Assembly (NCBI GenBank): GCA_934675045.1
Contig: CAKUPI010000111.1
Coordinates: 1 to 6,231, forward strand
DNA from: an uncultured Eubacteriales bacterium
GTDB lineage: Bacteria > Bacillota > Clostridia > Oscillospirales > Butyricicoccaceae
DNA length: 6,231 nucleotides
Direction: 5' to 3'
How positions within the stretch are numbered: the first letter of the stretch is position 1; each line of letters opens with the position of its first letter. Below the pieces are notes generated by a model that did not search any database, was not told where the DNA came from, and saw only the letters and a program-made list of their open reading frames with translations. Shown piece after piece: positions 1 through 4,308 of the stretch. A program made the translations under genes and the position numbers.

Positions 1-21
1 AAGGCTTTCGGCGTTATTATC

Positions 22-98
22 TGGCGCGCCAAAAGGGATTCGAACCCCCGGCCTTCCCCTTAGGAGGGGGACGCTCTATCCAACTGAGCTATTGGCGC
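22..98 (-). tRNA. tRNA-Arg (anticodon CCU), CCA encoded
   Basis: This is a complete cloverleaf on the minus strand that decodes the arginine codon AGG. The acceptor stem pairs GCGCCAA (plus-strand positions 92-98) with UUGGCGC (26-32). The discriminator base is G, and the CCA tail is encoded in the DNA (22-24). The D arm carries GCUCAGUUGGAUAGAGC. The anticodon stem UCCCC/GGGGA closes the loop CUCCUAA, which puts CCU at the anticodon position. The T arm has the usual GGUUCGAAUCC-like core, with two G-U pairs at the base of its stem. The likely promoter is the minus-strand one at 262-290. No terminator is visible before the window edge. Confidence 0.96.
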
Positions 99-124
99 GT
101 ATATCAAATGAAATTGTAAATAGT

Positions 125-180
125 GAGGATTGAACAACCGCTTAGGAGGGGGACGCTCTATCCAGCTGAGCTATTGGCGC
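125..180 (-). pseudogene. Truncated tRNA-Arg(CCU) copy
   Basis: This is a second copy of the neighbouring tRNA-Arg, lying upstream of it on the same strand. The 5' half, from the acceptor strand GCGCCAA (174-180) through the D arm and the CUCCUAA anticodon loop, matches the intact gene except for one D-loop change (T to C). The 3' side of the anticodon stem is lost. What follows (125-140) resembles a shortened T arm (GGTTGTTCAATCC on the minus strand) with one T-loop base missing. The 3' acceptor strand and CCA are absent, so no charged tRNA can form. About 25-30 bases of 5' flank are also duplicated (99-124 compared with 181-206), which points to tandem duplication followed by decay. Confidence 0.85.
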
Positions 181-261
181 GTATAAAAATGAAATGGTAA
201 ACGGTGGCGGATACCCGGCGGAAAAGGCCCTGTCCGGCCAAGCTGCCGGGGCAACATACGC

Positions 262-290
262 ATTATACCACATCCGTCCGGTATTTTCAA
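262..290 (-). promoter_or_regulatory. Minus-strand promoter for the tRNA-Arg unit
   Basis: On the minus strand, a -35 box TTGAAA (285-290) and a perfect -10 box TATAAT (262-267) are separated by exactly 17 bases. The -10 box is preceded by TGTGG, which gives an extended -10 of the Gram-positive TRTG type. Transcription would start near position 255 and run first through the broken tRNA copy and then the intact tRNA-Arg. No protein gene lies on this strand downstream, so the tRNA is the only evident target. Confidence 0.85.
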
Positions 291-345
291 CGCCTGCGGC
301 CCTTCTTTCTTTTGCCCTCTCGACACAAATTACCCCGATCCGCAC

Positions 346-374
346 TTGTGCGCCGGGGGCTTTTGTGGTATCAT
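346..374 (+). promoter_or_regulatory. Promoter for ymdB-pgeF
   Basis: A -35 box TTGTGC (346-351) and a -10 box TATCAT (369-374) are spaced by 17 bases. TGTGG immediately precedes the -10 box, giving an extended -10 like the divergent tRNA promoter. Transcription would start around 381, leaving a leader of about 56 bases before the ymdB start. The two divergent -35 boxes are about 55 bases apart (291-345), and I see no clear operator between them. Confidence 0.75.
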
Positions 375-391
375 CATAGGTATCGAAAAGG

Positions 392-425
392 GCGGCAGAG
401 CCGGGCTTTGCGCCGTGCCGCAAAG
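392..425 (+). promoter_or_regulatory. ymdB leader hairpins overlapping the ribosome binding site
   Basis: Two mutually exclusive stems can be drawn in the leader. One pairs CTTTGCG (406-412) with CGCAAAG (419-425) across a six-base loop, and its right arm covers the first four bases of the AAAGGAG ribosome binding site. The other pairs GCGGCA (392-397) with TGCCGC (416-421) and would free the site. The complementarity is read directly from the sequence. A regulatory role is only inferred, because such short stems arise readily in GC-rich DNA. Confidence 0.35.
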
Positions 426-428
426 GAG
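422..428 (+). promoter_or_regulatory. Ribosome binding site of ymdB (TTG start)
   Basis: AAAGGAG lies 8 bases before a TTG codon at 437. The site fixes this TTG as the start: the family's conserved N-terminal MKILAIGD begins exactly there, and no ATG with a comparable site is nearby. Confidence 0.85.
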
Positions 429-436
429 CATCTGAC

Positions 437-1201
437 TTGAAAATACTTGCAATCGGCGATGTGTGCGGCCCTGCGGGCTGCGATATCCTCAGCAAAAAGC
501 TGGGGGCGCTCAGGCGCGCCCTCGCCCCCGACCTCGTCATCGTCAACGGCGAAAACGCCACCGGCCGCGGCATTACGCCGGCGCTGGCCGACGAGATGTT
601 TTTTGCCGGGGCCGATGTGATTACGCTGGGCAATCACGCCTTTGACAACCGGCAGATTTTGCCCTATCTCGACGACGGGCGGCCCATTGTCCGCCCCTTT
701 AACCTTGCGCCGTCGCACCCCGGCCAGGGGTACACCGTCATCGACTGCATGGGCAAACGGGTTTGCGTAGCCAGCCTGCTGGGCCGGCTGTACATGGACT
801 TTAACCACGACAGCCCCTTTTCCGCCGCCGACCGCCTCTTTGAAACGGTCGAGGCCGATGTGTTCGTTGTCGATTTCCACGCCGGCGCCACCAGCGAAAA
901 AAAGGCCATGGGCTACCACCTCGACGGCCGCGCCGCCGTCTGCTTCGGAACGCACACCCATGTGCAGACCTCTGACGCCCGCGTTCTGCCCCGGGGCTGC
1001 GGTTATTTGACCGACCTCGGAATGACAGGGGCGCAGGAGTCGGTCATCGGGGTCAAATGGCAGCAATCCCTTGCCTACTTCCGCGGCGGCCCGGCCCCGC
1101 GCTTTGAAAACGCAGAGGAGCAGTGCCGGATACAGGGCGCCCTCTTTCACCTCGGCCCGGACGGCCGCTGTACGGGTGTGCAGCTGGTCGACGCCGACTG
1201 A
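437..1201 (+). CDS. ymdB: YmdB-family metallophosphoesterase (2',3'-cyclic-nucleotide 2'-phosphodiesterase)
   Basis: This 254-residue cytoplasmic protein belongs to the YmdB/TIGR00282 calcineurin-like phosphoesterases. Bacillus YmdB hydrolyses cyclic nucleotides and affects RNA turnover, motility and biofilm choice. The whole family signature is present: GD (D8), NGEN (E39, N40), GNH (N66, H67), DFHAGATSEK (H148) and GTHTHVQTSD (H173, H175), followed by the YLTDLGMTG block. These residues supply the two-metal site. The length is close to the roughly 264 residues of the Bacillus protein, and there is no signal peptide or membrane segment. Translation starts at TTG behind a good ribosome binding site. 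pgeF follows after 35 bases with no terminator, so the two are probably co-transcribed. Unlike in Bacillus, rny is not next to it in this window. Family assignment is firm; the physiological substrate here is inferred. Confidence 0.95.
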   Translation: MKILAIGDVCGPAGCDILSKKLGALRRALAPDLVIVNGENATGRGITPALADEMFFAGADVITLGNHAFDNRQILPYLDDGRPIVRPFNLAPSHPGQGYTVIDCMGKRVCVASLLGRLYMDFNHDSPFSAADRLFETVEADVFVVDFHAGATSEKKAMGYHLDGRAAVCFGTHTHVQTSDARVLPRGCGYLTDLGMTGAQESVIGVKWQQSLAYFRGGPAPRFENAEEQCRIQGALFHLGPDGRCTGVQLVDAD

Positions 1202-1236
1202 TTTAATCCACTTGCAGCAAAAGGAGCTGACATTTC

Positions 1237-2049
1237 ATGCCCGACTTAATTAAAAATGTGCAGGACAGCATGGTGTATTTTTCCGCACCGCAGCTTTCGG
1301 CCTATCCGCATGTCCGCCATGCCTTCTTTTCCCGCCCCGGCGGCGTGTCGCAGGGCGACTTTGAAAGCCTGAACTTCCGCTTTACCGGCGGCGACGACAA
1401 GGAAAAGGTCATGCGCAACTACGCGGCCGCCGCCCGGCTGCTCGGCGGCACGGAGCAGGATATCGTCCGCACCATGCAGAAGCACACCGCCCGCATCGAG
1501 GTGGTCACCGCCCGGCCGGAGGGCTTTTCCTCCGCCTGCGACGGCGAGCCGGTCGACGCGCTGATGACCAACGTGCCCGGCGTCATTTTGACCGGCTTTT
1601 ACGCCGACTGCCAGCTTTTGCTGTTTTACGACCACAAAACCGGCGCCATCGCCGTCGCGCACGCCGGCTGGCGCGGGGTGCAGAAGGAGATCGCCCGCAA
1701 GACCATCGAAAAAATGGGGGCCGTGTACGGGACCCGTCCGCGCGATCTGGCGTGCGCCGTCGGCCCGTCGATCTGCCGCAACTGCTTTGAAACCGACGAC
1801 GACGTTTTCAACGCGCTGACAGAGGTTTACGGCGAAAAAATCAGCGATTTCATCTACCGTCAGGACGAAAAATGGCACATCGACCTGAAAAACATCACCT
1901 ATTCCTGCCTCATCAGCGCCGGCATTCTGCCCTACAACATCGACATTTCCACCCTCTGCCCCTGCTGCGGGGACAAGTCGCTGTGGTGGTCGCACCGCCG
2001 TCAGGGCGAGGCGCGCGGCGTGCATGCCGGCATGATCATGCTCGTGTGA
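1237..2049 (+). CDS. pgeF: PgeF/YlmD (YfiH, DUF152) purine nucleoside phosphorylase family protein
   Basis: This 270-residue soluble protein is of the YfiH/YlmD/LACC1 family, once called multicopper polyphenol oxidase or laccase domain. Characterised members are zinc-dependent purine nucleoside phosphorylases with adenosine deaminase activity. The Escherichia coli member is also called peptidoglycan editing factor. The motifs appear in order: QKHT (H83), ADCQLLLFYD (C125), AHAGWRG (H142), GPSICRNCFE (176-185) and a C-terminal LCPCCG...WWSHRR block (240-255). H83, C125 and H142 match the zinc-binding triad. The ATG lies 10 bases after AAAGGAG, and the length is normal. It is the second gene of the likely ymdB-pgeF unit, and both partners act on nucleotides or nucleosides. 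Cysteines cluster at 241, 243 and 244 and at 180 and 183; the CPCC form looks like a variant of the family's usual C-x-x-C ending. Substrate preference cannot be read from the sequence. Confidence 0.94.
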   Translation: MPDLIKNVQDSMVYFSAPQLSAYPHVRHAFFSRPGGVSQGDFESLNFRFTGGDDKEKVMRNYAAAARLLGGTEQDIVRTMQKHTARIEVVTARPEGFSSACDGEPVDALMTNVPGVILTGFYADCQLLLFYDHKTGAIAVAHAGWRGVQKEIARKTIEKMGAVYGTRPRDLACAVGPSICRNCFETDDDVFNALTEVYGEKISDFIYRQDEKWHIDLKNITYSCLISAGILPYNIDISTLCPCCGDKSLWWSHRRQGEARGVHAGMIMLV

Positions 2050-2052
2050 CAA

Positions 2053-2066
2053 GGCCCGGGCCGGGC
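2053..2066 (+). other. Short GC-only palindrome after pgeF
   Basis: GGCCCGGGCC (2053-2062) is a perfect palindrome. GCCCG/CGGGC (2054-2058 and 2062-2066) could also form a 5-bp hairpin with a three-base loop. It begins three bases after the pgeF stop, but no T run follows, so it is at best a weak terminator. The ymdB-pgeF transcript may read on into yloU-fakA. Confidence 0.3.
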
Positions 2067-2074
2067 AGACATTT

Positions 2075-2095
2075 AATTAGTCTGACAAACTAATT
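2075..2095 (+). promoter_or_regulatory. Near-perfect 21-bp palindrome, candidate operator of yloU-fakA
   Basis: The left arm AATTAGTCTG (2075-2084) and right arm CAAACTAATT (2086-2095) flank a central A, and nine of the ten arm positions are complementary. The last two bases overlap the -35 box at 2094. It is AT-rich in an otherwise very GC-rich sequence and has no T tract, so a protein-binding site fits better than a terminator. The symmetry and the TTAGT/ACTAA ends resemble operators of dimeric regulators such as MarR-type or FapR-type lipid regulators. The regulator is not in this window, and its identity is inference. Confidence 0.6.
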
Positions 2096-2122
2096 GCCAA
2101 GCGCCGGCAAATGTGCTATAAT
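2094..2122 (+). promoter_or_regulatory. Promoter for yloU-fakA
   Basis: A -35 box TTGCCA (2094-2099) and a perfect -10 box TATAAT (2117-2122) are spaced by 17 bases, with TGTGC directly before the -10 box as an extended -10. Transcription would start near 2129, giving a leader of about 49 bases. The leader contains a run of seven T (2137-2143) and a small 5-bp hairpin (TGGGC at 2143-2147 with GCCCA at 2154-2158) before the ribosome binding site. The -35 box overlaps the palindrome described separately. Confidence 0.88.
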
Positions 2123-2164
2123 TGGCGTCAGCATGGTTTTTTTGGGCTTCAGCGCCCACTCCAC

Positions 2165-2170
2165 AGGAGG
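2165..2170 (+). promoter_or_regulatory. Ribosome binding site that sets the yloU start
   Basis: A perfect AGGAGG lies 7 bases before ATG at 2178. It decides the start: the reading frame is open back to a TTG at 2094, but that codon lies inside the -35 box and upstream of the transcript start, so the longer form cannot be right. Confidence 0.92.
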
Positions 2171-2177
2171 AATCTTT

Positions 2178-2522
2178 ATGCAAATCAAGACGGAATATGG
2201 CATTATCGGCATTTCCAACGAAGTCATTGCCGCCGTCGCCGGGCTGGCCGCGTCCAGCTGCTTTGGCGTAAAGGGCATGACGACGACCTCTGTCAAGGAC
2301 GGCCTTGTGCACCTGCTCAAGCGCGAGGCCATGACGACGGGCGTCAAGGTATTTGAAGCGGACGGCGGCATTGCCATCCGGCTCAATATCGCCGTGGACC
2401 ACGGCCTGAATATTCCGGCTGTGTGCCGTTCGATCATCGGCGAGGTGCGCTATAACGTGGAGCGGCTAACCGGCCTTGCCGTGACGTCGGTCGATATCTG
2501 CGTCGACTCCATCAAGGCGTAA
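2178..2522 (+). CDS. yloU: Asp23/Gls24 family envelope stress response protein
   Basis: This small 114-residue protein of the Asp23/Gls24 (DUF322) family begins MQIKTEYGIIGISNEVI, followed by an AGLAASSCFGVKGM block. A central KVFEADGGIAIRLNIAVDHG stretch and the C-terminal RYNVERLTGLAVTSVDICVDSI complete the family pattern, in which the last segment normally pairs with the strands before it. There is no signal peptide or membrane span. Staphylococcal Asp23 is a cytoplasmic protein held at the membrane by a partner, and the exact biochemical role of the family is unsettled. It sits directly upstream of fakA, the same order as yloU-yloV in Bacillus, which supports a shared unit and a link to membrane or envelope state. 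It has its own promoter and candidate operator. The family is confidently recognised; the function is inferred. Confidence 0.93.
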   Translation: MQIKTEYGIIGISNEVIAAVAGLAASSCFGVKGMTTTSVKDGLVHLLKREAMTTGVKVFEADGGIAIRLNIAVDHGLNIPAVCRSIIGEVRYNVERLTGLAVTSVDICVDSIKA

Positions 2523-2546
2523 AGCGCGGGCGCACTATTTCGATTT

Positions 2547-2567
2547 TTCCGCCGCCGGACGGCGGAA
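2547..2567 (+). other. Intercistronic hairpin between yloU and fakA
   Basis: TTCCGCCG (2547-2554) pairs with CGGCGGAA (2560-2567) across a five-base loop, a stable 8-bp stem. No T run follows it; the Ts lie before it (2544-2548). A terminator on the plus strand is therefore unlikely. It ends only three bases before the GGGAGG site of fakA, so it could influence fakA translation or protect or process the yloU-fakA transcript. That role is inference. Confidence 0.5.
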
Positions 2568-2570
2568 GCT

Positions 2571-2576
2571 GGGAGG
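2571..2576 (+). promoter_or_regulatory. Ribosome binding site of fakA (TTG start)
   Basis: GGGAGG lies 8 bases before the TTG at 2585. This agrees with the family N-terminus (MAKTIDGERF, with the kinase D38/D40 numbering preserved), so TTG is the likely start. Confidence 0.85.
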
Positions 2577-2584
2577 CTTTTACT

Positions 2585-4237
2585 TTGGCAAAGACGATAG
2601 ACGGAGAACGCTTCAAGCAAATGATCTGCGCCGCCGCCGCAGCGGTCGAGGAGCGTAAGGAAGCAATCAACGAGCTCAACGTTTTCCCCGTTCCCGACGG
2701 CGACACCGGCACCAATATGGCGCTGACGCTCGGCAACGCGTCGCTTGAGCTGCAAAAGGTGGAAAACCCCACGCTGGGCAAGGCGATGGAGATCACATCC
2801 TCTGCCCTGCTGCGCGGCGCGCGCGGCAACTCGGGCGTTATCACTTCCCTGCTCTTTCGCGGGCTGACGCGCTCGCTCAAGGCGGCGGGCAGCGAGTTTG
2901 ACGGCGGCAATCTGGCCGCGGCCCTGACCGAGGGCGTGCAGACGGCCTACAAGGCGGTCATGAAGCCGGCCGAGGGGACCATTCTGACCGTGTCGCGCGT
3001 TTCGGCCGAGGCGGCTGTTAAAATGGCGCAGAAAAACCGCGACCCCGAAACGGTGCTGCAAAGCGCCATCAGCGCCGCGCGCGAGGCGCTGCCCCTCACC
3101 ATGGAGCAAAACCCCGTGCTCAAAAAGGCGCAGGTCGTCGACGCCGGCGCTTACGGGTACATTGTCATTCTCGAGGGCATGATGTCGGCGCTGACCGGCA
3201 AGGTGCAGAATCTGGTCATGAACCTGCAAAAGCCCAAAACGCAGAGCGGCCCGGCCGCCGACTTTTCGCAGTACGACACCGAGGAGATCACCTTTGCCTA
3301 CTGCACCGAGTTTATCGCCGACCGCGAGGACAAAAAGCGTCCGGTGGAAAAGCTGCGCGCCTTTTTAAACAGCATCGGCGACAGCCTCGTCGTGGTCGAG
3401 GACGACGATTTGATCAAAGTGCACGTTCACACCGACACGCCCGACCGCGCGCTGAGCGAGGGCCTGAAATACGGCCGGCTGTCCCGCATCAAAATCGAGA
3501 ACATGCAGGAGCAGCTGGAGCGCAAGCAGCACGACAGCGTGGCGCAGAGCATGGCGCAGCGCAAGTCGGCCGAGCCCGAAAAGCGGTACGGCTTTGTCGC
3601 CGTCGCCGCGGGCGAGGGGCTGGCTTCGGTATTCGGCGATCTGGGCGTCGATTTTATGGTAGAGGGCGGACAGACCATGAACCCCTCGACCGAGGACATT
3701 CTGAACGCCATCGACAAGACACCGGCCGAGGTCGTCTTTGTGCTGCCCAACAACAAAAACATCATCATGGCCGGCGAGCAGGCCGCCGCATTGTCGGAAA
3801 AGCAGGTCATTGTGCTGCCGACCAAGACGGTGCCGCAGGGCATTGCCACCCTGCTGGCCTTTGACCCCGACCGCGACCCCGACCTCAACCGCGACGAGAT
3901 GACGGCCGCCATCACAAGCGTGCAGACCGGCCAGATCACCTATGCCGCCCGCGATTCGGCCTTTGACGGGCGCGACATTCACGAGGGCGACTTCATGGCC
4001 ATGCTCGAGGGCAAGCTGGTGGCCAACTCCCGCCGGTTTGAGGACGCCATGCACAAGCTGGCCCGCGCCATGTGCAGCCGCAAGAGCGAGTTTATCACCA
4101 TTTTCTCGGGCGAGGGTTCTTCTCCCGAGCTGGACGAGTGGGTGCGCGAGCTTTTCGCCAAGGAAGCCAAAAATGCCGAAATCAACCTGATCTGCGGCGG
4201 GCAGCCGGTGTACTCGTATATTGTTTCGGTGGAATAA
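2585..4237 (+). CDS. fakA: Fatty acid kinase catalytic subunit FakA (DhaL/DAK2 domain, YloV-like)
   Basis: FakA phosphorylates exogenous fatty acids bound to a FakB (DegV-family) carrier, yielding acyl-phosphate for phospholipid synthesis. This 550-residue protein has the three FakA parts. The N-terminal DhaL-type kinase domain (about 8-205) contains LNVFPVPDGDTGTNM, with D38 and D40 as Mg-ATP ligands, and LLRGARGNSGV at 76-85. The middle domain (about 230-310) has C240 plus H280 and H282 in KVHVHTDTP, matching the Cys-His-His metal site known in Staphylococcus FakA. The C-terminal domain (about 335-550) includes VFVLPNNKNI, the region associated with FakB binding. Length matches the roughly 550 residues of YloV/FakA. 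It is cytoplasmic, with no membrane span. It follows yloU after 62 bases and is probably co-transcribed. recG and sdaAB, its Bacillus neighbours, are not here, and no fakB lies in the window. Assignment is firm. Confidence 0.96.
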   Translation: MAKTIDGERFKQMICAAAAAVEERKEAINELNVFPVPDGDTGTNMALTLGNASLELQKVENPTLGKAMEITSSALLRGARGNSGVITSLLFRGLTRSLKAAGSEFDGGNLAAALTEGVQTAYKAVMKPAEGTILTVSRVSAEAAVKMAQKNRDPETVLQSAISAAREALPLTMEQNPVLKKAQVVDAGAYGYIVILEGMMSALTGKVQNLVMNLQKPKTQSGPAADFSQYDTEEITFAYCTEFIADREDKKRPVEKLRAFLNSIGDSLVVVEDDDLIKVHVHTDTPDRALSEGLKYGRLSRIKIENMQEQLERKQHDSVAQSMAQRKSAEPEKRYGFVAVAAGEGLASVFGDLGVDFMVEGGQTMNPSTEDILNAIDKTPAEVVFVLPNNKNIIMAGEQAAALSEKQVIVLPTKTVPQGIATLLAFDPDRDPDLNRDEMTAAITSVQTGQITYAARDSAFDGRDIHEGDFMAMLEGKLVANSRRFEDAMHKLARAMCSRKSEFITIFSGEGSSPELDEWVRELFAKEAKNAEINLICGGQPVYSYIVSVE

Positions 4238-4250
4238 TGCCGTTTTCCGT

Positions 4251-4279
4251 AAAAGGGACTGTTTTCAGCAGTCCCTTTT
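4251..4279 (+). terminator. Hairpin terminator after fakA
   Basis: AAAAGGGACTG (4251-4261) pairs perfectly with CAGTCCCTTTT (4269-4279) around a seven-base loop, an 11-bp stem whose 3' arm ends in four T. It starts 13 bases after the fakA stop. Because the A and T tracts lie in the stem, it could act on either strand. The T tract is short and followed by CC, so termination may be incomplete, which would let some transcripts reach the peptidase gene 30 bases downstream. Confidence 0.7.
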
Positions 4280-4291
4280 CCATATATGACG

Positions 4292-4297
4292 AAAGGA
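4292..4297 (+). promoter_or_regulatory. Ribosome binding site of the S9 peptidase gene
   Basis: AAAGGA precedes ATG at 4309 by 11 bases, slightly long but acceptable. An in-frame ATG at 4297 overlaps this site and has no ribosome binding site of its own, so 4309 is preferred. The frame is open far upstream into fakA, but a start there would place it inside fakA and beyond the terminator. Confidence 0.65.
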
Positions 4298-4308
4298 TGC
4301 GAGAGAAG

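Noticed and set aside
22..180. Attachment-site duplication left by an integrated element
   Set aside because: Integrases usually duplicate the 3' part of a tRNA gene. Here the 5' half and its upstream flank are duplicated, only about 80 bases apart, with no integrase or mobile gene between them.
142..633. 163-residue minus-strand frame across the tRNA remnant, both promoters and the start of ymdB
   Set aside because: It runs through a tRNA remnant, promoter elements and the ymdB coding start and has no recognisable protein features.
374..1150. 258-residue open frame on the minus strand opposite ymdB, and similar long minus-strand frames opposite pgeF (1246-2052), yloU-fakA (2450-3229) and fakA (3365-4054)
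   Set aside because: All are opposite genes of known family, show low-complexity composition and no family motifs, and lack good ribosome binding sites.
2053..2095. Intrinsic terminator between pgeF and yloU
   Set aside because: The GC hairpin is short and lacks a T run, and the AT-rich palindrome after it is better explained as a binding site because it overlaps a promoter.
2094..2177. Longer N-terminus for the Asp23 protein starting at TTG 2094
   Set aside because: The codon lies in the -35 box, upstream of the predicted transcript start. A perfect AGGAGG precedes the ATG at 2178, where family similarity begins.
4072..4308. N-terminal extension of the S9 peptidase into fakA
   Set aside because: It would overlap fakA in another frame and span the terminator hairpin. 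The extension has no propeller-like sequence, and a ribosome binding site precedes 4309.
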